30,271 bases of DNA from Endotrypanum monterogeii (GCA_000333855.2 CM007318.1:1-30271), one strand, 5' to 3'. Shown: positions 8,688-17,720, numbered from the stretch's first letter. A program made the numbers and translations. The notes: generated by a model from the sequence alone, not told the origin.

Positions 8688-10064
8688 TTATGAGAGCATC
8701 GCCCAGGACGTCTTTTGAGACTTGATGAAGCGCTGTGTCTTTCCCTCAACCGCATCTACGGTGTACGCTGCCTCACCCTCGTCTCTCCATGGGTGATAGG
8801 GATTGTCGTAGTAAGCGGAATACATTTTCTGCTCCGCCTCTTCCGTGCGCGCCGCGGCTTCCATCTGAATTGTCTGAAGCGCTGGCGGCACGTCGCCCAA
8901 GACGTCACTCTCAAGAAATCCGCGTTCTGGCAACTGAGCGCGGATGTGCGGTGGTAGCATCATCAACTTGTGGGTGTACATCTCATCTTCGAGTTGCATT
9001 AGTGCACCTTCTGTTATGACAAGAGTATCATGCGTGAGAGCGTCATATGCATTAAATCGATTGATTGGTATGGGGTTTTTTTGACCCTTTGGACCTTTTG
9101 TGCGTGCCTTGGAGGAAGTACGGTTGTAGTCGTAGGGCTCATCGCATAGTAGAGTTGGTCGAACCAGCTTGTTGCGTCCATTAAAAAAGCTACCAAAGAA
9201 AAATGCACGATCGTACTCACTGCTCGGTGTCAGTCGCGAGCCCCCGTCCATAAAGAGCGCGCCACCACCTTTGTGACGCACATCCCAACCCATAGTGCGA
9301 CAAAGCTGCAAATAAGACTCCTGCGTGGGTTCTGGGAGGGTCAGACGCTCCACAATTTGAAGTTTACCCTGTAGCATCTTGAGCGTGACGAGCATGCGAT
9401 TACTCTTGCTCCACGTCTTCACATCCATTGTTGGCATTAGCATGTTCCACGGCTTTACCGGCTTTGAGTGCGCGCCCCATGGATGCGCATGGTTTTTGCG
9501 ATCACCAACACGCGCCATGCCCATACCAGTGTTCGGCCAATTCTTCTTGGCTTTTCGCCAAATTTCGCGGTTCTCGTAATCCCACTTGCTGGAAAAATTT
9601 TGGCAGCGAACAAGCCAGTAGCTCAAGTTTTTCGCCATTTCCTCCACTTCTGGATACAAACCAAAAATAAAGGGGTCTAAATCGCGAGTGTGGGTGACAT
9701 TATTGGCCAGGTCGAACACAGGCACCACGATGCGTTGCTTCATCGTGCCCACCGTGTACACTATAGGCTTTGTTGTCTGAAAGTGCGGCAGCTCCGGCAG
9801 CTCGTGCGTGAAGTACGGGTGCGGCCGCTGAGGAGACGGAAAGTACGGTGAGACCGGAGGTCGGGTGATAGAGTTCTCCGGATGAAAAAGCGGGAGCGGG
9901 TGCGCACCCGAAAGTATCTGATGCGGTCCCTCATACATGAAGTCGACTTCATCGCGCGGCGCCACATCGTGCACGCCTGATGAACGACTGTCATACATTG
10001 CCCTGAAGACAAAGCACCGCAAGGGTGCTGAGGGCATGACGACGGGGGTTGACAGGCGTCGCAT
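8688..10064 (-). CDS. Mitochondrial large-subunit ribosomal protein uL4m
   Basis: 458 residues from the first ATG at 10064. The core (about 100-250) matches uL4: a VGTMKQRIVVPVFDL strand pair, then the extended-loop region with GMGMARVGDRKNHAHPWGAH, corresponding to the bacterial TGxARxGxxRxPxxxGGG segment, then KPWNMLMPTMD, KSNRMLVTLKML and KLQIVERL, which parallels the conserved helix and following strand. In bacterial ribosomes this loop lines the exit tunnel. The protein is more than twice bacterial length (about 200 residues), with added N- and C-terminal regions, as is normal for kinetoplastid mitoribosomal proteins. The N-terminus (MRRLSTPVVMPSAPLRCFVF) looks like a mitochondrial presequence. 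A mitoribosomal identity is well supported. Confidence 0.8.
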   Translation of the reverse strand: MRRLSTPVVMPSAPLRCFVFRAMYDSRSSGVHDVAPRDEVDFMYEGPHQILSGAHPLPLFHPENSITRPPVSPYFPSPQRPHPYFTHELPELPHFQTTKPIVYTVGTMKQRIVVPVFDLANNVTHTRDLDPFIFGLYPEVEEMAKNLSYWLVRCQNFSSKWDYENREIWRKAKKNWPNTGMGMARVGDRKNHAHPWGAHSKPVKPWNMLMPTMDVKTWSKSNRMLVTLKMLQGKLQIVERLTLPEPTQESYLQLCRTMGWDVRHKGGGALFMDGGSRLTPSSEYDRAFFFGSFFNGRNKLVRPTLLCDEPYDYNRTSSKARTKGPKGQKNPIPINRFNAYDALTHDTLVITEGALMQLEDEMYTHKLMMLPPHIRAQLPERGFLESDVLGDVPPALQTIQMEAAARTEEAEQKMYSAYYDNPYHPWRDEGEAAYTVDAVEGKTQRFIKSQKTSWAMLS

Positions 10065-10088
10065 CTGCGCTAAGCGGTACAGAAGCAG

Positions 10089-10101
10089 CTCAGACAAAAA
10101 A
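10089..10101 (-). promoter_or_regulatory. Predicted trans-splice acceptor for uL4m
   Basis: On the minus strand CTTTTTTGTCTGAG ends at 10089-10090, 25 bases before the ATG. A second AG after CTGTACCGCTTAG lies closer. Either leaves the 10064 ATG as first start. Confidence 0.5.
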
Positions 10102-10156
10102 GATTAGAGCCACTGAACTCACTTGTCAGTGCGGGGAAAATAGAAGTGCTTTTATG

Positions 10157-10188
10157 TGAGTTGTGTGTGTGTGTGTGTGTGTGTGTGT
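10157..10188. repeat. GT/AC dinucleotide microsatellite
   Basis: A nearly pure run of about 15 GT units. It lies just upstream of the uL4m splice acceptor and reads as (AC)n on the transcribed strand. Confidence 0.9.
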
Positions 10189-10810
10189 GATGTCAAATGA
10201 AGCTCTCGAAGGAGACCAATAGAACGGAAAGGACAGTCGGTGGGTTCAGGAGGTCAGCACACCTCTGTTGATACCATTTCAAGCTGAGAAAGAAAGGAAC
10301 CGCATAGTGGAGATGTACATCCCCAGAATGTAGCGAACCATGGTGCGCTATAGTGTGAAACCAGCACCCGTTATTACCTGCTAGTAAAGCAAGCATGTGA
10401 TAGGGAAACCGGGGTGTAAATTAGAAGAATATAATTGCCAGTAACGATATATATTTCTTTTCGGTGAAGATGCAATAATGCCATTGTGTGACTACACACA
10501 CAAATACAGGCACCAGCTTACGAAAAAAAAAAAATTGAGTGAGCAGACCACTGATGCACCAGTCCATAGATACACGGAAGCAAGTGTTTTCCAAGCTAAC
10601 CACTGGTGTCGGTTAATTCCCGTGGTGCATTATATACTGGCCACACCACAGTACCAAGTAATAACGTGTGCCAGCAAAGGCGCCTCTCGGCGGTGAGCCA
10701 TTACGCATCGATTGCTTTTGATGTCTGTGAGCTGTTCATATGTTCTCTCTACTGCGTTTGACGTCATATCTACACACCTTTCGTCGACTTTCCTCGCCAA
10801 CCGAGAGTGG

Positions 10811-11085
10811 TCAGGGGTAGTTTCTGCTGTAGAGCAGTTGTGCCTTCAATTTTACCAGTGCCTGCTCGGCCTGCCCGCTAGAGTATTGGGTCACGCTGTG
10901 GGAAGCAATCACCCCATGCCTCACACCGTGGAGTTGCGGGTACAGAAGCAACCCCTTCAACACCTGAAAATCAAGCTGGGAAACGTGAGAGCGATCCACC
11001 GTAGCTGGAAAGATAACCCGAAGAGCCCTAGTGTCGTAGGGGAGGAAGACTCTCACATCTACACGTTTGCTCACCAGTTAACCAT
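10811..11085 (-). pseudogene. Coding-like frame without usable ATG (possible frameshifted small gene)
   Basis: The minus-strand frame 10811-11074 gives 87 protein-like residues (for example VDVRVFLPYDTRALRVIFPA) with mostly G/C third codon bases, but it contains no ATG; it opens at GTG after a TAA. Eleven bases upstream an ATG in good context (11083-11085) gives Met-Val-Asn-Trp then stop, so gain of a single base between them would join ATG and frame. An alternative ATG near 11148 is in frame with the GTG-opened frame but is cut by the same TAA. A strong splice acceptor lies at 11276-11307. I do not recognise the family. It may be a decayed gene, an assembly error, or a coincidence. Confidence 0.35.
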
Positions 11086-11119
11086 GGTGCCCCGTTACTA
11101 GTATGACTATGGTGCCCCG
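11081..11119. repeat. Short direct repeat, 25-bp period
   Basis: A 14-base unit at 11081-11094 recurs at 11106-11119 with one mismatch (ACCATGGTGCCCCG and ACTATGGTGCCCCG). It sits exactly at the broken start of the coding-like frame, so a small duplication could have disrupted it. Confidence 0.6.
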
Positions 11120-11275
11120 GTTTATTCCCTGGGAATCTAGTGAAGAGCCCATTATATAGGTTCCAGGTTGCAAAGCTGGCGCACTGCGACAAAGTCCTGC
11201 ACTCACTCTGCCACACCTCTCTGCCGGCCTTTGAACTCCTGTTTATGATCACAGAGACACAGATGCTCAGGCAAG

Positions 11276-11307
11276 CTGAAGGACAAGCAAGCACGTAGAG
11301 AAAAACT
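11276..11307 (-). promoter_or_regulatory. Strong predicted trans-splice acceptor in gene-poor gap
   Basis: On the minus strand a pyrimidine-rich run of about 30 bases (11278-11307) ends in TCCTTCAG with its AG at 11276-11277. It lies about 190 bases upstream of the broken small frame and has no other gene to serve. Confidence 0.45.
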
Positions 11308-12251
11308 AAATCGAAAAGGGCAGCCATGGAGAAGAGATGTCGCAGCTACACACCATCTGCTCATTGGAGTGAAAAGCATCTAGGTGACCTGATTTCACAA
11401 GACGAGCTTCTGCTGGTGCGAGATGTGCGGATTCATAAAAAACCCTGCGGTTGCTCAAAAGAGATGGTCTTTTCTTATAACGATCACATAACAAACTTTA
11501 CGGCATGGAGGAAAGCGAGTGCTGTTCGCCAGGAGCTTCCTCTCAGCTTCCCTTTCAAGCAATTTGCCAGGTTAGCAAGTTGTTCTCATCGACAGGCAAT
11601 CTCGGTGATGAAGCGACAGCGCAAAAGTTCAGCATATATACCCATCTCTCTCAAAAGAAGTAGTAAGAAAACCTGAAGGAAGTACATGCGCATATGCCAC
11701 GTTACTACAATCAGTGAAGCTCGGAAATAAACAGCCTGTTGAGAACAACCGTTTTTCACAACCTGTTGTGGGGCGGTCTGCATGGGAACTGTGTAAAACA
11801 GTGATCCACATAGAGCAGTCCGCGAGCAAATCAGCTCTTGACGATTAACATAACAGAATAAGAAACTAGTTGTAAATGTGGAAGTCAGGGATTTGTGGCT
11901 ACATCAGCAGTCTACTTACGGTAAAAGAAAAAGGCTCGGCGAATCATACAGACCCCTGTTCATGAAGGAAAAGGGGCTTACTGCTCGGGCTGCTTCTGGG
12001 GACACAGAAAACACGTACCCCTGAACTGTGAGAATCAGGACCACAAACTCATGAATTACTCACGCGCGTTGTCGCAATGCGAAGCTTACATGAAACTGTG
12101 TACACGAATGCAGGTTGCTCCTCTTTGTTTACTGCATTGCCTACTTTTTGTAGCGGTATTTTTTGCGCTTCACACTAGTTCATGACATCAGCTAGTGCCG
12201 AAATTGCGAAGAGGCTTACTGCAATGTTCGAGATAACTCCATCCCGAAAAG

Positions 12252-12274
12252 CCTCGATTGCTCAGCAATCGAGG
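12252..12274. repeat. Perfect 11-bp inverted repeat (hairpin)
   Basis: Eleven bases CCTCGATTGCT and their exact reverse complement AGCAATCGAGG are separated by a single C. In RNA this would fold as a nine-base-pair stem with a five-base CTCAG loop. It lies in the gene-poor gap, on a transcribed region, with no gene around it. Confidence 0.8.
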
Positions 12275-13263
12275 TTGTGGAGAAGTGGAATATATATACT
12301 CTACAAAAGTGAAATGAATGGATGAAGGGAGGAGAGTAAAAACATTCATAAGCACTCTCCCCGGGTGTTGCATAACTAATTGCCACGATTTGTCTCACCA
12401 CATATATTGGGCAGGTTTTTTTTTTCCACACACATGCTGCACGGCTTTCACATGGTGGAACCGGAGGCTCTGCACCTGCCTCCTTTGTTATGTTTCACAG
12501 GTGCAACAGAAGCCCATCTGTCATCTGCTTTTGTCAACCGGAAATTAGAAGAGGTGAACTCTGGCGAGATGTAGGTGTCTAGGAGGCGGCAGTCCAGTGC
12601 TTTCACTATTACTTCTAGGGTTTGTTGCGCAGGGATCGATGTACGACCACAATCGCTCACAGGACCTTTTTTTCCCGCGGTCGTTTATGCATAGCGTTTG
12701 CAGCCCATTATTCAATTGACGAAGCAACGAACTGTATGTATTTGAATATATATATATATATGGCTCAGTTTTCCGTTTCTCCGGCGAAAGCAGTTTATTT
12801 TCGCACTTTTAAAACTTGATCGTGTCTTAATACCGCTTTCTCTTCCGAAACTTGTGCGCATTGCCCCTCACAGACGCAGCTCTAATACTAGCCATGTGCT
12901 GATGGCAGGCGTATTGCAGCTGAAGCGACGGTGAGCTCTATACGGCGCGCACAGGCCAAAAGGAGGATTCAAGTCAACCTTAGCGGCAGCCTGAGCCCAG
13001 CACAGTAAAAAACAAAAAAAACAGTCGTACAGCCAAAAAGATAGGGGCATTTTTTGTGTGTGTAGTTGCATCATTCTGCCATGAACTGATCAGTACGCCA
13101 AAGGCAAACAGACAATTCCTGAGAAAAATGAGAGAAAAAAAAACAGACATTACTGTGTGAGAAAAACGATAACGCACAGTATGGAAAAAAGAGTCTCGTG
13201 TAAAAGATGCTTAAAAAAAAAAAAACGGTCTTATTGAAACCGTAGATATTCGAAACAGGAAAA

Positions 13264-14187
13264 CTATTCGCGCTTCCGCTCCGCCCTGGCTTTGATAGAC
13301 TTATGTGCGCTTAACATCTTTTGAGACACATAATCTGTGGGTAACGCGCACGCAATGGCCTCAATAATGGCGTGATTTCGGTGGCCTGGAGTCAAAGGTA
13401 CTGAGCCGATCTTGTCAAGTGTCTGATGTGCCATCTTGCCAGCGTTGACCATAAGGAAAGTTTCACGCGGTTTGCGAGAACTCACACCCTGGGTCATCTT
13501 GCTCACTACCATGTTTGGTGAAACGGCAAGGACGTCAATGCCAAATTCTTTCAGCTCGTAGTGGAGACTGGAGCCGAAAGAAATGTTGAACGCCTTTGTA
13601 CCTGCGTATGTGCACAGAAGCGGTGCAGGAGAAACTGCGGACACTGAGCCCAGCATGACGATGGCGCCGCACCTCTTTGCTTTCATTTTCGGCACCACAT
13701 ACTTCGTCATGCGAACACAAGACTCACAGTTCACTTTGAGAAGACGGAGGTCTGTGTCGAGATCCACCTCATCAAAATAGTTTGTGTAGTTGTAGTTGAC
13801 TCCGACGTTATTCACGAGCACAGCAATGTCAATCTTGTCGAGCTCCGCAAACATATCATTGTATTGCTGAGGCGTTGCCGAAGCGAAATCAAAAGAAATC
13901 GCTTTGCCCTGCACCCCCGCCTGTTTCAGCTCCTCCACAACACTGTCAAGCTTTGACTTCGTGCGCGCAATCACGCAAACGTTGAAACCGCGGCGGCCGA
14001 GATCGATAGCCATGGCGTGACCTATACCCTCGCTGGCGCCAGTGACGACAGCCCAGTCACCGGCTTTGCTATAGCGTTTCTTCATATTGACTGAGGTAAG
14101 GTAGTTGACTTTCACGAACGTTATAAGTTTGAAAGCGACCACGCTTAGGGCTATGGCGCCCACAATTGAAAGAAAGCCCATGATCAT
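13264..14187 (-). CDS. Very-long-chain 3-ketoacyl-CoA reductase (HSD17B12/KAR type)
   Basis: This 307-residue short-chain dehydrogenase begins at a true ATG (a second Met follows at position 3). Residues 4-24 form an N-terminal membrane anchor. The NADPH-binding TGASEGIG is at 49-56, NNVG at 126-129, the structural Asn at 153, and the catalytic set is Ser181, Tyr194 and Lys198 (YAGTK). The VSPNMVVSKM segment after the active site matches the family's P-x-x-V-x-T-K-M. Length and anchor fit HSD17B12, yeast Ifa38 and LET-767, which perform the first reduction in ER fatty-acid elongation; trypanosomatids use an elongase system for this. The C-terminus ends RKRE, close to a dilysine-type ER retrieval signal. 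A steroid-type 17-beta reductase is the alternative. It is the first gene of the minus-strand unit next to the strand-switch region. Confidence 0.87.
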   Translation of the reverse strand: MIMGFLSIVGAIALSVVAFKLITFVKVNYLTSVNMKKRYSKAGDWAVVTGASEGIGHAMAIDLGRRGFNVCVIARTKSKLDSVVEELKQAGVQGKAISFDFASATPQQYNDMFAELDKIDIAVLVNNVGVNYNYTNYFDEVDLDTDLRLLKVNCESCVRMTKYVVPKMKAKRCGAIVMLGSVSAVSPAPLLCTYAGTKAFNISFGSSLHYELKEFGIDVLAVSPNMVVSKMTQGVSSRKPRETFLMVNAGKMAHQTLDKIGSVPLTPGHRNHAIIEAIACALPTDYVSQKMLSAHKSIKARAERKRE

Positions 14188-15082
14188 GGTGCAAAAGGTC
14201 GATGAACAATATTTATGCTGAATAGTAGCGTGACAAAGTTTTGCAGAAAGTCTCTTTCTACGATGAAATTCGAGTGCGAAAAGGATAATACAGAAAGAAG
14301 CGTGGGCCAGAGAATTTCAATGAGAGCAACAGGGGTGAGAGGGGAGATTCATAGCCGAGTTTTTCAGTCAATAGAATGCACAGTATGACAAATGTTCACA
14401 CCGGTGTTATCCGGGGGTAAAGAGAAAATAGTCTTTTTACTTCCCATGACGCCAAGTCGACAGTTTTTTCCTCTGCAAGCCTCGTGCATCTGGAATTTAC
14501 GGTGTCTTTTCGATGACAAAAGACCTCGATCCCACTCCTGTATGGGTCTGTCACAAAATCTCTCGCTGTGCCGTACGAAATTAACCCAGCTGTGTATGAC
14601 GAAGCCTGCAGCAAGCCCACCCTGTGGTGCACCTGCGGGGGTGGACTCACGCCAGGGAAATGGCATCACCGTGGCAAAGCCCCCACGTCGCAGCACACCA
14701 CGTGATGGCGACCTTTCAGGCGCCTCGAGCATGCCAGCAGCGGGCAATGAGGGCCGGGGAAGATACGTTCAGGCATCTTCGAGACACGGCGTGTCGCGTA
14801 CATGACACAGATGTGCTCATTGTCACGGCGGACTACACCACAGCGTCACGCAGAACCTGGACACCCCACATCGGTAGCGATAAATAGCTTAGCAACGGCC
14901 CCGACGTACAGACACCACTACACCGCTACCGAAAGGCGTGGGGCGGCATCGGCAAGAGGACGATTGGCCTCCCCACAGTGCGAGGAGCCGGGCCCACAAC
15001 ACCGCACCACGCTGAGGTGCATCCCCCGCCCCCAGACACACACACACAGCAGAAGCGCATGCGTAGAAGCTTGGCAAGCTGA

Positions 15083-15092
15083 GGGGGGGGGG
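15083..15092 (+). promoter_or_regulatory. G10 tract in the strand-switch region
   Basis: Ten consecutive Gs on the plus strand, about 130 bases upstream of the first plus-strand splice acceptor at 15224-15225. In T. brucei, runs of this kind are enriched at Pol II initiation sites; the role here is inferred by analogy. Confidence 0.5.
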
Positions 15093-15210
15093 AGGTCGAC
15101 AGAGGAAACATTCTCTATTTACGTTTGCTTATCGATGGGCAAGACAAGCTGCTCATTTTTTTTTAAGGAGAAGAACGGAAGAAATTCTTATTGTACTTGA
15201 CGTGAAAAGT

Positions 15211-15225
15211 GGTTTTTTATCTCAG
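15211..15225 (+). promoter_or_regulatory. First predicted trans-splice acceptor of the plus-strand unit
   Basis: GGTTTTTTATCTCAG ends with AG at 15224-15225. The next ATG is at 15284 and opens the 76-codon frame, with no earlier ATG between. Another T-run with AAG occurs at 15157-15167. Confidence 0.45.
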
Positions 15226-15283
15226 TCGTTTGGAGGTGGATAGCGTTAAACTGGAGATACATTTCGGCAAACGGGTGCACAGC

Positions 15284-15514
15284 ATGACTATTCTTGGGCT
15301 GCCGAGGATGAGAGGAGACTATTTCAGGACGGCGGAGGTGTGTGTGTCTGACGTGGTGAGGTGGGCAAAGGAGGATGCTGTTGATGTTCTCGAATCTGGG
15401 ACTACTAAATGTCAATGTTTCGTTTCATCTGGGATATTCCTCAGCTGCAAGTTGACTGCACAGGCAAGCGATCGCACTGTGAACCCAGTGGTTATACAAA
15501 GATTCTACTACTGA
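15284..15514 (+). CDS. Possible small protein, 76 residues, first in the plus-strand unit
   Basis: I do not recognise a family. The frame starts at the first ATG after a good splice acceptor and ends at TGA (15512-15514). Its first half has coding-like codon use and protein-like composition (GDYFRTAEVCVSDVVRWAKEDAVDVLESG), with a helix-like stretch about residues 22-41; the second half is less convincing. It has no transmembrane segment. The frame is open further upstream but only from GTG. It could equally be a chance frame in the 5' part of the strand-switch region, so confidence is low. Confidence 0.33.
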   Translation: MTILGLPRMRGDYFRTAEVCVSDVVRWAKEDAVDVLESGTTKCQCFVSSGIFLSCKLTAQASDRTVNPVVIQRFYY

Positions 15515-15909
15515 AGTGTATGTGTGTTTCTCAATGCATTATGGAAAAGACCAGGGTGAAGCGAATCGCCTCATGAAAAGGTAAAATTGAGGAAACCTGA
15601 GCAACCTAAAGGGCTGCTCTTAAACGAACTGCTTGACATTGATCGATGACGAGGGCACGGCTTTGCGGCTTCTTGTCAAGTACCACCTGTTTCACCACGC
15701 TTGAATTCAAGCTATTCAATTGTTACTCTGAATTCGCATGGCCACCTTGCAGTCGTATCTGTGATCGTTGATGTGCATGGTGGTCTCTGACCTACTCATG
15801 AACCATGTAATTAGGCTGAGGACAACAGCGCTCCTATCTCCATTGACATTATTTAAAATCTATTTCAAATGTTTAGCACCAAATGTATCTGATCTGACCT
15901 CACCACCTG
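15515..15909. other. Intergenic region upstream of LRR gene
   Basis: AT-rich, with a GTTTAG acceptor candidate at 15871-15876 and a four-codon upstream ORF at 15883-15897, in frame with the LRR ATG but ended by TGA. No gene seen. Confidence 0.45.
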
Positions 15910-17259
15910 ATGGCACTTTTGTTGCTCACTGAGGTGCGTCAGTTTCAAGAGGGCGAGTTGCGCACCTCATTCTCGCAGCGGCGTCAGCTCATGCTTGCTT
16001 CTCTTTCCCCTGCTGCGCGAAAACTGACTTTGGTTACTGAAGGCCTCTCGGTAGGATCTGTGTCCTTCCGCAATGCGGGGGCTGAGATGAATATTGGAAT
16101 CGTTGCTGAGGTCCCACCACCTCCTGTCGGTTGGTGGTATCACTCGGGCACTGCTGCAATAGAAGCATATAATGCCCCTTTCTGTGCTTGCGGGACTATT
16201 TTTGCGATCAAAAGTATGTGGCCAATGTGCACAGTGACACGAATTGCGCTCACAAGCGATGGCGAAGTTGATGCGGCGGCGCAGAGGCAAATACTAAACA
16301 CATTGAGCTTTCTTCAAAACGAAGTATTATCGCTGTCTCTAGAAAAGCTGGACTCAGAGAACTATGATTTCGATTTTTCCCTGAAAGCGTTACAGTCGCT
16401 GCAACTTCAAGGTTGTGATGGCGGCGTTGGTAAATGGGTGAGCGCTCTAAGCTCAAAAGCGGAGAGAGTAGAAATCACAGACTGCTTCTCGTTCTCCGAC
16501 GCTGTTTTCGCAACCACACCAGCCACTGCACTGCGGCGCCTGGTTTTGGATAACACAAACGTTTCGGTGTCTTGTCTCGAAAAGGTGAAATGCTCAGCTT
16601 CGCTCCAGATGCTCAGTCTGATGGGTTGCCGCTCAATTGATTCCCTGCAAGTAGGCGCTTTCCCAGCATTGCGAGTTCTTATCCTGGGCCGGACTTCAAT
16701 TTCCCAGGATACGCTGGATGATGTCCAGAGGTGTGTTCATTTGAAGATGATCAACCTGGCTGGGTGCGTAGATATAGACAATGTCAACGCGTTTGCAGCT
16801 TTAAAGGACCTCCGAGAGCTTTTTCTCCATGAAACAGGCGTTACCAATTCTGGTATTACAGGACTCGCTAGCTGTGAACGACTGGAAAAGATCAACTTAG
16901 GTGGTTGTATTTATATATCCGACGTGAACCATCTGGGGTCTTTGCCAAACCTTTTGGAACTTCATCTTTGGAGCACCAAAGTAACGAATGCTGGGATAGC
17001 TGCTCTGGGGCTGTGCCACTCACTAGTGGAGCTTGTTTTGGACAACTGCATACGAATTAGTGATGTCTCGTCGCTTGGGCATTCGCAATCAATTCGATGG
17101 CTTTCACTGATTGGAACAGAGGTTGATGACCGAGGTGTGAGGGAGCTGCTACATTGCCCCAAGCTGGAGACTTTGGCCCTTGGAGGAACTCGGATTCCTA
17201 ACCCACCGAAACTCTGGAAGCACGAGGCTATCGTCCAATACCTTGAAAGCCTTGCATGA
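15910..17259 (+). CDS. Leucine-rich repeat protein
   Basis: 449 residues from the ATG at 15910; the same frame is closed by a TGA 13 bases upstream, so this is the start. From about residue 155 to 440 there are roughly ten leucine-rich repeats of 22-25 residues with a consensus like L-x-x-L-x-L-x-x-T-x-V-T-N-x-G-I-x-x-L-x-x-C, alternating with L-E-x-I-N-L-x-G-C-x-x-I-S-D-V, the Cys-containing pattern seen in trypanosomatid LRR proteins. The first 150 residues lack obvious repeats. There is no signal peptide, transmembrane segment or F-box I can see. Such proteins usually act as interaction scaffolds, including ubiquitin-ligase adaptors, but no partner is indicated here. Resemblance to the T. 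brucei LRRP and ESAG8 group is only at the repeat level. Confidence 0.82.
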   Translation: MALLLLTEVRQFQEGELRTSFSQRRQLMLASLSPAARKLTLVTEGLSVGSVSFRNAGAEMNIGIVAEVPPPPVGWWYHSGTAAIEAYNAPFCACGTIFAIKSMWPMCTVTRIALTSDGEVDAAAQRQILNTLSFLQNEVLSLSLEKLDSENYDFDFSLKALQSLQLQGCDGGVGKWVSALSSKAERVEITDCFSFSDAVFATTPATALRRLVLDNTNVSVSCLEKVKCSASLQMLSLMGCRSIDSLQVGAFPALRVLILGRTSISQDTLDDVQRCVHLKMINLAGCVDIDNVNAFAALKDLRELFLHETGVTNSGITGLASCERLEKINLGGCIYISDVNHLGSLPNLLELHLWSTKVTNAGIAALGLCHSLVELVLDNCIRISDVSSLGHSQSIRWLSLIGTEVDDRGVRELLHCPKLETLALGGTRIPNPPKLWKHEAIVQYLESLA

Positions 17260-17720
17260 TGACTGATCTGAAAGTTGTGAAGTTTATGCGGCCTTTTGAG
17301 TTTTGTTACTATGCCATCATAGAAAAGCTTATTGTTTTTTCAAGAATATATAATGCTAAAATTTTTATTTATTAATAACTACAGTTTTTTTTTTGCTCTT
17401 CACGAAACGGAGAAAAAACGAGTGTGCCGCGGTGTATCAATTAACATTCAGTTCTGAAGACCTAGGGATTGCAATTCATTTCTTTCATTTCGACAATACT
17501 GAGTAGAAGCCTTTGAGAGGTGATGTTTCTCATTTAAGCTGAAAACTAGCGGAATTCTTCTTCGTACACCGCTTTGGTTGTTTCTCTACTTGTGAGAGAA
17601 GGTTAACCTTTTCGTTACGAGTGCCTTGTGGGAAATAAGTGTGAGTTTTCATATCCTATGAGTTATTATTATAGACTTTTTTTCTCTACCTTAATTTACG
17701 TTCACCTATAAAGGTCTTCT

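Larger units (their letters stand above)
10065..10810. other. Intergenic region upstream of uL4m
   Basis: Contains the uL4m acceptor, the GT microsatellite and AT-rich sequence. Short frames on both strands are noise. No RNA gene signal seen. Confidence 0.4.
11098..13263. other. 2.2 kb gene-poor gap within the minus-strand unit
   Basis: No credible CDS on either strand. A plus-strand 116-codon frame (11326-11676) runs against the transcription direction and has no motif. Seen in it: the hairpin at 12252-12274, a short TA run near 12748-12760, and poly-A or poly-T runs near 12417-12426, 13137-13142 and 13214-13224. The span is unusually long for a trypanosomatid unit and may be a long 3' UTR of the reductase gene or hold unannotated non-coding RNA. 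Confidence 0.45.
14188..15283. other. Divergent strand-switch region (putative bidirectional Pol II start zone)
   Basis: Genes to the left are all minus and those to the right all plus. In trypanosomatids such divergent regions are where RNA polymerase II starts both polycistronic units, marked by histone variants and GT-rich sequence. The centre (about 14580-15060) is GC-rich. A G10 tract lies at 15083-15092 and a CA run at 15039-15050. Long open frames on both strands here are compositionally biased; none shows a clear family motif. No tRNA-like B-box seen. Confidence 0.7.

Noticed and set aside
10712..11101. 129-codon plus-strand frame
   Set aside because: Antisense to the transcription direction and overlapping the more protein-like minus frame.
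11326..11676. 116-codon plus-strand frame with ATG
   Set aside because: Runs against transcription in the minus-strand unit, no motif, noise-like composition.
14392..14805. 137-codon plus-strand frame in the strand-switch region
   Set aside because: No motif, opposite frames equally long, GC-rich biased sequence. Likely non-coding.
15910..17259. LRR gene as a possible F-box/LRR ubiquitin ligase adaptor
   Set aside because: No F-box seen at the N-terminus, so only LRR protein is claimed.
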